Assembly (NCBI RefSeq): GCF_029894425.1
Contig: NZ_JARXYJ010000001.1
Location: forward strand, 7,398,501 to 7,462,500
From: Streptomyces sp. SAI-127
GTDB taxonomy: Bacteria > Actinomycetota > Actinomycetes > Streptomycetales > Streptomycetaceae
Direction: 5' to 3'
Length of the DNA stretch: 64,000 nucleotides
Shown here: positions 18,527 through 27,631 of the stretch, piece after piece
How the letters are laid out: each line of letters begins with the position of its first letter
How positions within the stretch are numbered: the first letter of the stretch is position 1
Program-made: the position numbers and the translations under genes
Notes under the pieces: generated by a model
Database searches by the model: none
What the model was told of the DNA's origin: nothing
The model's input: the letters and a program-made list of their open reading frames with translations, nothing else

Positions 18527-19798
18527 ATGAGCCGACGAGTGGTCATCACCGGCATCGGCGTACGCGCCCCGGGTGGCCGGGGCACCAAGGAGTTCTGGGA
18601 TCTGCTCACCGCGGGTCGTACCGCGACCCGGCGGATCAGCTTCTTCGACCCGTCGCCGTACCGGTCGCAGATCGCCGGCGAGGCGGACTTCGACCCGGTG
18701 TGGGAGGGGCTGAGCCAGCGGGAGATCCGCCGCATGGACCGGGCCACCCAGTTCGCCGTGGTCTGCGCCCAGGAGGCCGTGCAGGACAGCGGCCTGGACT
18801 TCGCGGGCATCGACCCGGCGCGGATCGGCGTCACCCTGGGCAGCGCGGTGGCCGCCGCGACCAGCCTGGAGCGCGAGTACCTGGTGCTGTCCGACTCCGG
18901 CCGCAACTGGCTGGTGGACAGCGAGGAGTGGCTGTCGCCGCACATGTTCGACTACCTGGCGCCGAGCGTGATGCCGGCCGAGGTGGCGTGGAAGGTCGGC
19001 GCGGAGGGGCCGGTGTCGCTGGTCTCCAACGGCTGCACCTCCGGCCTGGACGCGGTCGGGCACGCCCTCCAGCTGATCCAGGAGGGCTCGGCCGACGTCA
19101 TCGTGGCCGGCGCCACCGACACCCCGATCACCCCGATCGTGGTGGCCTGCTTCGACGCGATCAAGGCGACCACCGCCCGCAACGACGAGCCGGAGACCGC
19201 CTCCCGCCCGTTCGACCGCTCCCGCACCGGCTTCGTGCTCGCCGAGGGAGCCGCGGTGTTCGTACTGGAGACGCTGGAGTCGGCGCGGCGCCGCGGCGCT
19301 CCGATCTACGCCGAGGTCACCGGCTACGGCACCCGATGCAACGCGTACCACATGACCGGCCTCAAGCCGGACGGCCGGGAGATGGCCGAGGCGATCCGGG
19401 TCGCCATGAACCAGGCCCGCATCGACCCGACCGCCGTGGACTACATCAACGCCCACGGCTCCGGCACCAAGCAGAACGACCGGCACGAGACCGCCGCGGT
19501 CAAGCGAGCCCTCGGCGACCACGCGTACCGCACGCCGGTCAGCTCCATCAAGTCGATGGTCGGTCACTCGCTGGGCGCCATCGGCTCGGTGGAGATCGCC
19601 GCCTGCGCACTCGCCATCAAGAACGGCGTGGTGCCGCCCACCGCCAACCTGCACGAGGCCGACCCCGAGTGCGACCTCGACTACGTACCGCTGACCGCAC
19701 GCGAACGGGACGTGCGGACCGTGCTGACGGTCGGCAGCGGCTTCGGCGGCTTCCAGACCGCGATGGTGTTGCAGCGTCCGACGGGGGAGAGGGAATGA
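18527..19798 (+). CDS. Type II PKS ketosynthase alpha subunit
   Basis: This 423-residue KS-alpha has its active-site Cys170 in [16 protein letters not shown], His310 in [16 protein letters not shown], Lys342 and His347 in [16 protein letters not shown]. It condenses malonyl-ACP units as a heterodimer with the CLF encoded next. The ATG at 18527 follows GAGAGAGGGGG. Its stop overlaps the CLF start (ATGA). One oddity is Asn before the Gly-Cys of the nucleophile elbow (SNGC), where most type II KS-alpha subunits have Thr (STGC). Confidence 0.97.
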   Translation: MSRRVVITGIGVRAPGGRGTKEFWDLLTAGRTATRRISFFDPSPYRSQIAGEADFDPVWEGLSQREIRRMDRATQFAVVCAQEAVQDSGLDFAGIDPARIGVTLGSAVAAATSLEREYLVLSDSGRNWLVDSEEWLSPHMFDYLAPSVMPAEVAWKVGAEGPVSLVSNGCTSGLDAVGHALQLIQEGSADVIVAGATDTPITPIVVACFDAIKATTARNDEPETASRPFDRSRTGFVLAEGAAVFVLETLESARRRGAPIYAEVTGYGTRCNAYHMTGLKPDGREMAEAIRVAMNQARIDPTAVDYINAHGSGTKQNDRHETAAVKRALGDHAYRTPVSSIKSMVGHSLGAIGSVEIAACALAIKNGVVPPTANLHEADPECDLDYVPLTARERDVRTVLTVGSGFGGFQTAMVLQRPTGERE

Positions 19799-21036
19799 CC
19801 AGGACCGTAGTCACCGGGATCGGCGCGCTCGCCGCCAACGGCTTCGGCACCCAGGACTACTGGGCCGCCACCCGGGAGGGCCGGCACGGGATCGGCGAGC
19901 TCAGCCGGTTCGACGTGCGGAAGTACCCGGCCACACTGGCCGGCGAGATCCGCGGCTTCGACGCCGCCGACCACCTGCCGGACCGGCTGCTCCCGCAGAC
20001 CGACGTCTCCACCCGGTACGCGCTGGTCGCGGCCGGCTGGGCACTGGAGGACGCCAAGGTCGACCCGGCCAGCCTGGTCGACTACGACATGGGCGTGGTC
20101 ACCGCCAACGCACTCGGCGGCTTCGAGTTCACCCACCGCGAGTTCCACAAACTGTGGACCGAAGGCCCGCAGACGGTCAGCGTCTACGAGTCCTTCGCCT
20201 GGTTCTACGCGGTGAACGCCGGTCAGATCTCCATCCGGCACGGCATGCGCGGCCCCTCCAGCGCCCTGGTCACCGAGCAGGCGGGCGGCCTGGACGCCGT
20301 CGGCCACGCCCGGCGCACCGTGCGCCGCGGCACCCCGCTGGTGGTCGCGGGCGGCGTGGACTCCGCGCTCGACCCCTGGGGCTGGGCCTCGCAGATCGCG
20401 GGCGGCCGGCTGTCCACCGGCACCGACCCGGACCGCGCCTACCTGCCCTTCGACCGGGACGCCGGGGGTTACGTCCCCGGCGAGGGCGGCGCGCTGCTGG
20501 TACTGGAGGACGCCGAGGCGGCACTGCGCCGCGGCGCCCCGGACATCCTCGGCGAGATCGCCGGCTACGCCAGCGGCTTCGACCCCGCGCCGGGCTCCGG
20601 CCGGCCCCCGGCGCTGCGCCGCACCGTCGAGGCGGCACTCGCCGACGCCGGGGTGACGGCCGGCCAGGTCGACGTCGTCTTCGCCGACGCGGTCGGTGTG
20701 CCCGAGCTCGACCGGGCGGAGGCATCCGCGCTGCGCGAGGTGTTCGGCACGGGCGCGGTGCCGGTGACCGCACCGAAGGCCGCGTCCGGCCGCACCTACG
20801 CGGGCGGCGGCGCGCTGGACGTCGCCACCGCGCTGCTGTCGATCCGCGACGGCGTGATCCCGCCGACCGCCGGCACCCGCGAAGTGCCGGCCGAGTACGG
20901 CATCGACCTGGTCCGCGACCGGGCCCGCGAGGCGGACGTACGCACCGCACTCGTGGTCGCCCGCGGTCTGTGGGGCTTCAACTCGGCCGTCGTCGTCCGC
21001 GCCTGGGACGCCGACGCCGCCAACGACCTTTCCTGA
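19795..21036 (+). CDS. Type II PKS ketosynthase beta / chain length factor
   Basis: This 413-residue KS-beta has the active-site Cys replaced by Gln162 ([14 protein letters not shown]), the mark of a chain length factor that decarboxylates malonyl-ACP to prime the synthase. The stretch [20 protein letters not shown] places Phe110, Thr113 and Phe117 at the positions of Phe109/Thr112/Phe116 in the actinorhodin CLF, which limit the chain to eight units. The rest ([48 protein letters not shown]) is also very actinorhodin-like. An octaketide is therefore predicted. Confidence 0.96.
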   Translation: MTRTVVTGIGALAANGFGTQDYWAATREGRHGIGELSRFDVRKYPATLAGEIRGFDAADHLPDRLLPQTDVSTRYALVAAGWALEDAKVDPASLVDYDMGVVTANALGGFEFTHREFHKLWTEGPQTVSVYESFAWFYAVNAGQISIRHGMRGPSSALVTEQAGGLDAVGHARRTVRRGTPLVVAGGVDSALDPWGWASQIAGGRLSTGTDPDRAYLPFDRDAGGYVPGEGGALLVLEDAEAALRRGAPDILGEIAGYASGFDPAPGSGRPPALRRTVEAALADAGVTAGQVDVVFADAVGVPELDRAEASALREVFGTGAVPVTAPKAASGRTYAGGGALDVATALLSIRDGVIPPTAGTREVPAEYGIDLVRDRAREADVRTALVVARGLWGFNSAVVVRAWDADAANDLS

Positions 21037-21046
21037 GGAGACAGTT

Positions 21047-21304
21047 GTGAACATCACCGTGGACGAGATCCGCCGTATCATCATCGCCAGCGCGGGCGCC
21101 CCCGAGGCCGCCGTCGTCGAGGCCGACTTCGCCGACACCTCCTTCGACGAACTCGGCTACGAGTCGCTGGCCCTGATGGAGACCGCCTCCGCGATCGAGC
21201 GCGAGTTCGGCGTGTCGGTGCCGGACGATCTGCTCTTCGAAGCCCGTACGCCGCGTGATCTGGCCGAGCTGGTCCGCTCCGCCAAGGAAGCCGCGGCCGC
21301 ATGA
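21047..21304 (+). CDS. Type II PKS acyl carrier protein
   Basis: An 85-residue acidic ACP starts at GTG 21047 after GAGGAGA. Phosphopantetheine is expected on Ser40 in FDELGYESLALMETASAIER; most aromatic-PKS ACPs have Asp before this Ser (YDSL), here Glu. The helix-II tail and PDDLLFEARTPRDLAELV fit the family. The stop overlaps the aromatase start (ATGA). Confidence 0.95.
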   Translation: MNITVDEIRRIIIASAGAPEAAVVEADFADTSFDELGYESLALMETASAIEREFGVSVPDDLLFEARTPRDLAELVRSAKEAAAA

Positions 21305-22254
21305 GCCCGCGCACCCGGGAGATGGAGCACAGCCGGGTGGTGCGCGCCCCCGCCGACCGGCTGTACGCGCTGGTCGCGGACGTGAGCCGCTGGCCGGTGC
21401 TGCTCGGGCCGTGCCTGTCGGCACGGCAGATCGAGCGGCACGGCGCCGACGAGCGGATCGAGCTGTGGGCGCAGACCAACGGCAAGGTGGCGACCTGGAC
21501 CTCCCGCCGCACCCTGGACCCGCGGTCCCTGCGGATCTCCTTCCGGCAGGACCGCTCCACCGCGCCGGTCGCCTCGATGTCCGGTGACTGGTCCTTCCAC
21601 CCGGCCGGCGACGGCCGGACCCGGATCGTGCTGACCCACGCCTTCACCGCCGTGGACGACGCACCCGAAGCGCTGGAGTGGATCGCCCAAGCGGTGGACC
21701 GAAACAGCGTCCAGGAGCTGGCCGCCCTCGGTGATTTCGCCGAACGCCCGCATCCGCTGGAGCAGTTGGCCTTCTCCTTCAGCGACCGGGTGGAGGAGCC
21801 CGGGGTGGACCCGGCCGAGGTCTACGACTTCGTGCACCGATCGGACCTGTGGCCCGAGCGGCTGCCGCACGTCGGCCGGGTCGACCTCACCGAGGACCCG
21901 GCGGGGGTGCAGCGGATGGAGATGGACACCGTCACCTCCGACGGCCGTACCCACACCACCGCCTCGGTCCGGCTGTGCGTGCCGGGCGAGCGGATCGCCT
22001 ACAAGCAGACCGTGCTGCCCGCCCTGTTGTCCGGGCACAGCGGCCGCTGGGAGTTCGAGAAGTCGGACGGCGGCACCGCGATCGTCTCGCACCACACCGT
22101 GGCGGTCGACCCGGCCGCCGTGGAGCGGGTGCTCGGCGAGGGAACCACCTTCGAGCAAGCGTGCGCCCACGTCCGCGACACCCTGAGCGCCAACAGCCGC
22201 GCCACCATGGGGGCGGCCTGCGCGTACGCGGCATCGGTGGTGCGGCGCCCATGA
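21301..22254 (+). CDS. Two-domain polyketide aromatase/cyclase (ActVII-like, SRPBCC)
   Basis: This 317-residue protein has two START/SRPBCC halves. The first (about 5-150) opens with REMEHSRVVRAPADRLYALV and DVSRWPVLLGPCLSARQIER. The second (about 155-310) opens with FSFSDRVEEPGVDPAEVYDF and DLWPERLPHVGRVDLTEDPA. Di-domain enzymes of this type aromatise the first ring of C9-reduced octaketides and decaketides, which agrees with the ketoreductase. It overlaps the ACP stop and the ligase start by ATGA junctions. Confidence 0.94.
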   Translation: MSPRTREMEHSRVVRAPADRLYALVADVSRWPVLLGPCLSARQIERHGADERIELWAQTNGKVATWTSRRTLDPRSLRISFRQDRSTAPVASMSGDWSFHPAGDGRTRIVLTHAFTAVDDAPEALEWIAQAVDRNSVQELAALGDFAERPHPLEQLAFSFSDRVEEPGVDPAEVYDFVHRSDLWPERLPHVGRVDLTEDPAGVQRMEMDTVTSDGRTHTTASVRLCVPGERIAYKQTVLPALLSGHSGRWEFEKSDGGTAIVSHHTVAVDPAAVERVLGEGTTFEQACAHVRDTLSANSRATMGAACAYAASVVRRP

Positions 22255-23798
22255 CCCCGACGCCGAAGCTGGTCGGTCTCGCGCTGTCCCCGGACGCCGA
22301 GGCCGACCGGGTGTGCATGGTCGCGGGCGACCGCTCGCTGACCCGGCGCCAGGTCCGACGCGAGGTGGCCCGGACCCGGGCCGCCCTCCTCGATCACGGC
22401 CTGGCCCCGGGCAGCCGGGTGCTGGCGCTGCTCGACCACGGGCCGGAGGCGGTGTTCTTCCTCGCCGCGGCCAGTTCGCTGGGCCTGCATCTGCTGATGC
22501 CCTACGGGCTGCAGGCGGCGGCGCTGCCCGAGTGGCTGTCCATCGCGGACGCCGCCGAGCCCGACGTGGTCCTGCACTTCAAGCGCGACCGGACCGGCCT
22601 GGACGTGCTGCGGGAGCGCTGCGCCACCGTGGTGGAGCTGCCGTTCCCCACCGGCGAGGCACCCGAGGCGGAGGTGGAGGTGCTCCACCCCGAGCCGGTG
22701 GAGCACTTCCTGACGCTGTTCACCAGCGGCACCACCGGCAAGCCGAAGGCGATCAGCGTCAACGAGGCACACATCGTCGCCAGGATCGGCTGGGTCACCC
22801 GGACCATGGGCTACGGCCCGACCGCCCGGATCTTCATGACCGGCCTGATGAACAACACCACCGGGGTGATCAACTCCTTCGGCGCGCTGCTGCACGACGC
22901 CACCGTGGTCTTCCCGGAGACCCCGGACCCGGCGCAGTGGCCGGCCCAGGTGGCCCGCCACCGGGCCACCCACCTGGCACTGCGGCCGGTGGCGCTCAAG
23001 CAGTTCGTGGCCGCCGCGGCCACCGGCGAGGACGACCTGTCCTGCCTGCGGGTGGTCTCCTACGGCGGGGCGGCCGTCCCCAGGGCGGTGCTCGAGCAGG
23101 GCCGCGCACTGCTGCGGTGCGACTGGATCCAGGGCTACGGGCTGACCGAGACCTACGGCCCGTTCTGCTTCCTGGCCGAGCAGGGCCACGCCGAAGCCCG
23201 CTACCTCAAGCACGTCTACTGCATCGGCCGGCCCGACGACTCCCTGACGGTGCGTCTGGAGCCGGTGGCCGGCCACCCGGACGGGGTCGGCGAGATCTGG
23301 GTCCAGGGCGAGTCGGTCATGGAGGGCTACGTGGACGTCGCCACCGGTGTGATCCAGCCGGTCGGCGAGTGGCTGCGCACCGGCGACCTCGCCGAGTGGA
23401 GCCCCGACGGCGACCTGGTCCTCAAGGGCCGGCTCGCCGGGGTGCTGCTCAGCGAGAACGGCCACCGCATCTACCCCGAGGAGATCGAGGCGGTGCTCGC
23501 GGACACCCCGGGCGCGGACGAGGTGGTGCTGGTCGGCCTGCCGAACCCGGACGGCCCGCACGAGCTGCCGGTCGCCTGTCTGTGCGGCCCGATCGGTGAG
23601 CGCAGCGACGAGGAACTGCGCGAGCTGGTCACCGCCGAACTGCGCCGCGCGCTGGCACCGGAGAAGTGGCCCGACCGGATCTGGGCCACCCCTGAGCCGT
23701 TCGCCCGCAGCGCCAACGGCAAGATCATGCGCGGCGAGGTGGCCGCGGCCGTAGACCCGGCCCGGGTCGTGCTGCTGAAGGGTGGCTCCGATGACTGA
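22251..23798 (+). CDS. Adenylate-forming acyl/aryl ligase
   Basis: This 515-residue enzyme has class I adenylate-forming signatures: FTSGTTGKPKAIS (about 160-172), YGLTETYGP, GEWLRTGDLAEW, ENGHRIYPEEIE, and the C-terminal catalytic lysine in ARSANGKIMRGE. It activates a carboxylate as acyl-AMP and probably loads CoA or an ACP. In an aromatic-PKS operon it could activate a non-acetate starter or a post-PKS acid. The substrate cannot be read from the sequence. ATG 22251 overlaps the aromatase stop. Confidence 0.88.
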   Translation: MTPTPKLVGLALSPDAEADRVCMVAGDRSLTRRQVRREVARTRAALLDHGLAPGSRVLALLDHGPEAVFFLAAASSLGLHLLMPYGLQAAALPEWLSIADAAEPDVVLHFKRDRTGLDVLRERCATVVELPFPTGEAPEAEVEVLHPEPVEHFLTLFTSGTTGKPKAISVNEAHIVARIGWVTRTMGYGPTARIFMTGLMNNTTGVINSFGALLHDATVVFPETPDPAQWPAQVARHRATHLALRPVALKQFVAAAATGEDDLSCLRVVSYGGAAVPRAVLEQGRALLRCDWIQGYGLTETYGPFCFLAEQGHAEARYLKHVYCIGRPDDSLTVRLEPVAGHPDGVGEIWVQGESVMEGYVDVATGVIQPVGEWLRTGDLAEWSPDGDLVLKGRLAGVLLSENGHRIYPEEIEAVLADTPGADEVVLVGLPNPDGPHELPVACLCGPIGERSDEELRELVTAELRRALAPEKWPDRIWATPEPFARSANGKIMRGEVAAAVDPARVVLLKGGSDD

Positions 23799-24927
23799 GA
23801 CCACGGAGCGCCTGCGGGTGCCCGAGCACATGTTCCGCGCGCTCGGCTACCTCTTCCCGCGGCTGATGTTCCTCAACGCGCGCTACGCCCCGCAGGTGCA
23901 CTGGGGCGACATCGCGGAGGCGCTGGACGGCTTCCCCACCGACGATCTGGACCTCGCCTCCGCCGGGTTCTGGGACCTCTGGCGCGAGCGCTGGACCGAC
24001 CGGGCGGAGAGCTGCACCGCCCTCGCCGAGGCGTCCGGCACGGTGGCAGGGCGCAGTCGCGCGCTGCGCGGTGCCGCGGCGGCCTACCACTGGGCGGAGT
24101 TCCAGTACTTCGACGACCGGGCGGTCAAACAGCGGCTGCGGCAGCGCATCCGGGACTGCTTCCTGGGCAGCCTGGCGGGCACCGACCTCCAGGTCACCGA
24201 GGGGTCGCTGCCCGGCACCGGCGCGGGCTACTGGGTGCTGCGCACCGAGGCGATGCGCGCATCGGGCGAGCCGCTGCCCGCGGTGGTGCTCTCCAACGGG
24301 CTCGACTCCGCCACCGAGGTCGAGGTGGTGGCGCTGGCCGAGGCCTACCTCGAGCGCGGGATCGCCGCGGTGCTCTTCGAGGGCCCGGGCCAGGGGCTGC
24401 GGCTGGGCCGCACTCCGGTCCTGGCGGAGATGGAGCCGGTGGTCGCCGAGCTGCTGGAGAAGCTGCGCACCGAGCCGGGGATCGCCGCCGACCGGCTGGC
24501 CTTCGCCGGCATCAGCTTCGGCGGCTACCTGGCGCTGCGGGTGGCCCGAGAGCTCGGTGAGCACTTCCGATGCGTCGTCAACTTCGGCGGCGGACCGGCG
24601 ATCGCCAACTTCGACGGCCTGCCACGCCGGCTGAAGGACAACTTCCGGTTCGCCTTCGGCGCCGAGCCGGGCGCCGACCTGCAGCCGCGCTTCGACGAAC
24701 TGGCGATCGACCCCGGCCCGGCTCCGGCCACCGAGGTGCTGAGCATCTGCGGCGCGCTGGACGACATCTTCCCGATCGAGGGGCTCTACGACCTCGACCG
24801 CGCGTGGTCGGACCGGCACTCGCTCGAGGTGCACCCCAGGGAGGCGCACACCAGCCTCAACCTGATCAACTCCTACACCCTGCGCACCGCCGACCTGGTC
24901 ACCGAGCGGCTGGCAGACCGCGCCTGA
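23791..24927 (+). CDS. Alpha/beta hydrolase of the FrsA/Ayg1-like type
   Basis: This 378-residue protein has an N-terminal helical cap (about 1-130, with AYHWAEFQYFDDRAVKQRLR) and an alpha/beta hydrolase core. The candidate triad is Ser in FAGISFGGYLALRVARE, Asp in CGALDDIFPIEG and His in HPREAHTSLN. FrsA/DUF1100-like members include fungal Ayg1-type enzymes that shorten polyketides by C-C cleavage and bacterial pseudooxynicotine hydrolases. ATG 23791 lies 8 bases inside the ligase gene with AAGGGTGG upstream. A hydrolytic or C-C-cleaving step on the polyketide or its CoA/ACP ester is inferred. It ends the PKS operon before a hairpin. Confidence 0.8.
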   Translation: MTETTERLRVPEHMFRALGYLFPRLMFLNARYAPQVHWGDIAEALDGFPTDDLDLASAGFWDLWRERWTDRAESCTALAEASGTVAGRSRALRGAAAAYHWAEFQYFDDRAVKQRLRQRIRDCFLGSLAGTDLQVTEGSLPGTGAGYWVLRTEAMRASGEPLPAVVLSNGLDSATEVEVVALAEAYLERGIAAVLFEGPGQGLRLGRTPVLAEMEPVVAELLEKLRTEPGIAADRLAFAGISFGGYLALRVARELGEHFRCVVNFGGGPAIANFDGLPRRLKDNFRFAFGAEPGADLQPRFDELAIDPGPAPATEVLSICGALDDIFPIEGLYDLDRAWSDRHSLEVHPREAHTSLNLINSYTLRTADLVTERLADRA

Positions 24928-24945
24928 CCGGGCCTGTTCACCAAG

Positions 24946-24979
24946 GGGCCTGTCCGCCGGACCGTCGGCGGACAGGCCC
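24946..24979. terminator. Hairpin terminator between PKS operon and marR
   Basis: GGGCCTGTCCGCC (24946-24958) pairs perfectly with GGCGGACAGGCCC (24967-24979) across an 8-base loop, between two convergent genes. Confidence 0.88.
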
Positions 24980-25019
24980 TCGGCGTTGGTCCGGGCGCCC
25001 TCGTACGAAACCGTCCTCG

Positions 25020-25532
25020 TCAGCGGCTCTCGGTGAGGGCGGCCTCGGTGAGGGCGGCCTCGGACGTGAGGAGCCCGGGGTGCAGGTCGCCGGCGAGTCC
25101 GGCGTGCGCGAAGACCCGCTTGAGCAGGGTGACGAAGGTCCGCGCCTCCTCCGGCTCCAGTCCGCCGAGCAGCCGGGTCTCGAAGCCGCTGATGAGCGAC
25201 TCGGCCTCGGTGTGCAGCTCGCGGCCGGCCGGGAGCACATGGACGGCATGGGCGCGACGGTCGGTGGGGTGGCGGCGGCGCTCCACCAGGCCGCGCCGCT
25301 CCAGCTCGTCGACCAGGCCGACCATCACGTTCCGGTGCACGTTCAACGGTCCGGCGAGCTGGTGCTGACTGAGGCCGTCCTTCTCGATCAGCAGGTCGAG
25401 CAGGCCGAACTGGCGGGGGTGGATGCCCAGGGGCGCGAGCACGTCGACGAGCTGCTCCTGCACATGGGCGCTGAGGTGGGTCATCACGCAGGCGGGGTGG
25501 TCGAACAGCGATGGAGTACTCACGCCCGCCAT
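25020..25532 (-). CDS. MarR-family transcriptional regulator
   Basis: A 170-residue winged-helix protein reads LGIHPRQFGLLDLLIEKDGL, then SQHQLAGPLNVHRNVMVGLV as the recognition helix, then DELERRGLVERRRHPTDRRA as the wing with the MarR D-x-R core. The C-terminus ends in a small repeat (EAALTEAALTESR) caused by two 15-base direct copies near 25029-25058. It diverges from the exporter gene across a 43-base AT-richer gap and is the likely ligand-responsive repressor of it and of itself. Confidence 0.9.
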   Translation of the reverse strand: MAGVSTPSLFDHPACVMTHLSAHVQEQLVDVLAPLGIHPRQFGLLDLLIEKDGLSQHQLAGPLNVHRNVMVGLVDELERRGLVERRRHPTDRRAHAVHVLPAGRELHTEAESLISGFETRLLGGLEPEEARTFVTLLKRVFAHAGLAGDLHPGLLTSEAALTEAALTESR

Positions 25533-25548
25533 GATACCTCCGAGAAAT

Positions 25549-25565
25549 TATCACCTTGAGGGATA
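25549..25565. promoter_or_regulatory. Candidate MarR operator
   Basis: TATCACCTTGAGGGATA is an imperfect inverted repeat in the centre of the 43-base gap between marR and the exporter. A second TATC/GATA pairing (GATACC near 25533) overlaps it. MarR operators are typically palindromes of 16-20 bases in such gaps. Confidence 0.45.
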
Positions 25566-25575
25566 GTCACTCGAA

Positions 25576-27306
25576 GTGCATACTTGTTCCGTGACCCAAG
25601 ACATCTCCGCATCTACTCCCGCCGCCCCGCCGCAGGAAGCCGCGGGTGGCACCGCACCCGACCCGAAGCGCCGCCTGGCCTTCGCGGTCGTCCTGATCGC
25701 CGGATTCATGGACCTGGTCGACACGACGATCGTCAACGTCACCGTCCCGAGCATCCAGCGCGACCTGCACGCCGACTACGCCCAGATCGAGTGGGTCATC
25801 GCGGCGTACGTGCTCTCCTTCGCCGCCCTGCTGATCCTCAGCGGCCGGCTCGGCGACATCTTCGGACGCAAGCGCGTCTTCCTGATCGGCATGGCCGGCT
25901 TCACCATCGCCTCGCTGCTGTGCGGCGTCGCGGTCAACCCCGAGATGCTGATCGTCTCCCGGTTCGTCCAGGGCGCCATGGCAGGCCTGATGGTCACCCA
26001 GATCCTGGCGATCCTGCACGTGGTCTTCCCGCCGGGCGAGCGCGGCAAGGCGGTCGCCATCTTCGGGGCGGTCACGGGTTCCTCCGCGGTCTTCGGCCTC
26101 GCCCTCGGCGGCGTGGTCGTGCAGTGGAACCTCTTCGGCTGGGAATGGCGCCCGATCTTCCTGGTCAACGTCCCCGTCGGGATCGCCGCGCTGATCGCCG
26201 GCGTTCTGGTGATCCGTGAGTCCCGCGCTCCGCAGCGCCCCAAGCTCGACCTGCTCGGCATGCCGCTGGCCCTCGCCGCCGTGGTGCTGCTCGTCTACCC
26301 GCTCACCGAGGGCCGCCGCCTGGGCTGGCCGGCCTGGACCTACGGCATGATCGCCGGCGCCCTGGTGCTGCTCGCGGTCTTCCTCGCCTACGAGAAGCGC
26401 CGCTTCGCCAAAGTCGGCTCCGCGCTGGTCGAGTTCGGGGTGTTCCGCTCCCGCTCGTTCTCCATCGGCATGGCGGTGTGGTTCCTGTTCTGGACCGCGG
26501 TCGGCGGATTCTTCTTCGTCTGGACGCTCTTCCTGCAGCAGGGCCTCGGCTGGACGCCGATGCACGCCGGCCTGACCGCCGCCACCTTCGCCATCGGGGT
26601 GGGCATCGGCGCGGGCAACGCCCCCGACAAGCTGGTCCCCAAGTTCGGCCGCAACGTGCTGGTGGCCGGCGGCATCGTCAACGCGATCGGCTTCGTCGCC
26701 TTCTCCGTCCTGGTCGCCCACTACGGCCACAGCCTCGCGTCCTGGCAGGTCATCCCGGTGCACATCGTCTCCGGCATCGGCTTCGGCCTGATCGTCGCGC
26801 CGACCCTGGATCTGCTGCTCGGCCAGGTCCCCGGCGAACAGGCGGGCAACGCCTCGGGCCTGCTGAACACCGTCCAGCAGCTCGGGATGGCGCTCGGTGT
26901 CGCGCTGACCGGCGTGATCTTCTTCGCCCAGGTCGGCAACGCGTCCGGCGACGCCGCCGACGAGGCCGCCCCGGCGCTGAAGTCCGCCCTCAGCAGTGCC
27001 GGCGTCACCTCCCAGGACCAACTGCTCGCCGACTTCCGCACCTGTGTGCAGCAGCGCGCCGACTCCGTCGACCCGAGCGAGGTCCCGGCCGACTGCCGCA
27101 AGGACGACCCCAAGGTCGCCGGCGCCTTCGGCGGGGCCATCGCCCGCGCCGACTCGGTCAGTTACTCCTCCGCGTTCCGTACCGTCCTGCTGCTGGACGC
27201 CGGCATCCTGGTGATCGCCGCCGCCGGCTTCCTGACCCTGCCCAAGCACTCGCGGCCCGCCGACGCGGCCGCCGCGAGCCCCGAGCCCACCGAGGTGACG
27301 GCATGA
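25576..27306 (+). CDS. EmrB/QacA-type MFS drug exporter (14 TM)
   Basis: The 576-residue DHA2-family transporter has a hydrophilic start, then 14 predicted hydrophobic segments. It has the DHA2 motifs LVDTTIVNVTVPSIQRDL (motif D1 region), GRLGDIFGRKRVFLIG (motif A) and VTGSSAVFGLALGGVV (motif C). A longer extracellular loop (about 465-530, with two Cys) lies before the last segment. Start codons at GTG 25576 or GTG 25591 are both possible; neither has a strong ribosome-binding site, so the mRNA may be nearly leaderless. It probably exports the polyketide under MarR control. Confidence 0.92.
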   Translation: MHTCSVTQDISASTPAAPPQEAAGGTAPDPKRRLAFAVVLIAGFMDLVDTTIVNVTVPSIQRDLHADYAQIEWVIAAYVLSFAALLILSGRLGDIFGRKRVFLIGMAGFTIASLLCGVAVNPEMLIVSRFVQGAMAGLMVTQILAILHVVFPPGERGKAVAIFGAVTGSSAVFGLALGGVVVQWNLFGWEWRPIFLVNVPVGIAALIAGVLVIRESRAPQRPKLDLLGMPLALAAVVLLVYPLTEGRRLGWPAWTYGMIAGALVLLAVFLAYEKRRFAKVGSALVEFGVFRSRSFSIGMAVWFLFWTAVGGFFFVWTLFLQQGLGWTPMHAGLTAATFAIGVGIGAGNAPDKLVPKFGRNVLVAGGIVNAIGFVAFSVLVAHYGHSLASWQVIPVHIVSGIGFGLIVAPTLDLLLGQVPGEQAGNASGLLNTVQQLGMALGVALTGVIFFAQVGNASGDAADEAAPALKSALSSAGVTSQDQLLADFRTCVQQRADSVDPSEVPADCRKDDPKVAGAFGGAIARADSVSYSSAFRTVLLLDAGILVIAAAGFLTLPKHSRPADAAAASPEPTEVTA

Positions 27307-27617
27307 GCAACGAGAAGAACGTCCTGGTCCTCGGCCGAGAGCGGCACCTGGTCGACGCCTCCACCGGGATCATCGAGGCCAACGGCTTCCACGCGGTGGG
27401 CGTGACCCGTGACGAGGAGGCGCTCTCCCTGCTGGACACCGGCCGGTTCATCGCGGTCCTGGTCGGCAGCGGCGTCGAGTGGGAGTCCCGTCCGCCGGTG
27501 CGTGAGCACGCCGCTCCGCACGGCACCGTGGTCCTCGAGGCGCGGCGCGTCCCGATGCAGACCGTCCAGGAGCACGTCAGCCATGTGATCGTCCCGAAGC
27601 TGCGCCAGATCGCCTGA
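27303..27617 (+). CDS. Small receiver-like protein without phosphoacceptor, coupled to exporter
   Basis: A 104-residue protein overlaps the exporter stop by ATGA. Its order (KNVLVLGRERHLVDASTGII, then GFHAVGVTRDEEALSLLDTG, then FIAVLVGSGVEWE, then GTVVLEARRVPMQTVQEHVS) follows the beta-alpha pattern of a CheY-like receiver. The acidic pair at strand 1 is GRE and the phosphorylatable Asp at strand 3 is missing (AVLVGSG). It cannot be a classical phospho-switch. I do not know its function; a sensor or accessory for the exporter or PKS is possible. Confidence 0.65.
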   Translation: MSNEKNVLVLGRERHLVDASTGIIEANGFHAVGVTRDEEALSLLDTGRFIAVLVGSGVEWESRPPVREHAAPHGTVVLEARRVPMQTVQEHVSHVIVPKLRQIA

Positions 27618-27631
27618 CCACCACCGAACCA

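Noticed and set aside
18433..19794. An in-frame upstream extension of the CLF frame into the KS-alpha gene
   Set aside because: It is the out-of-frame complement of KS-alpha; the CLF starts at ATG 19795 in an ATGA overlap.
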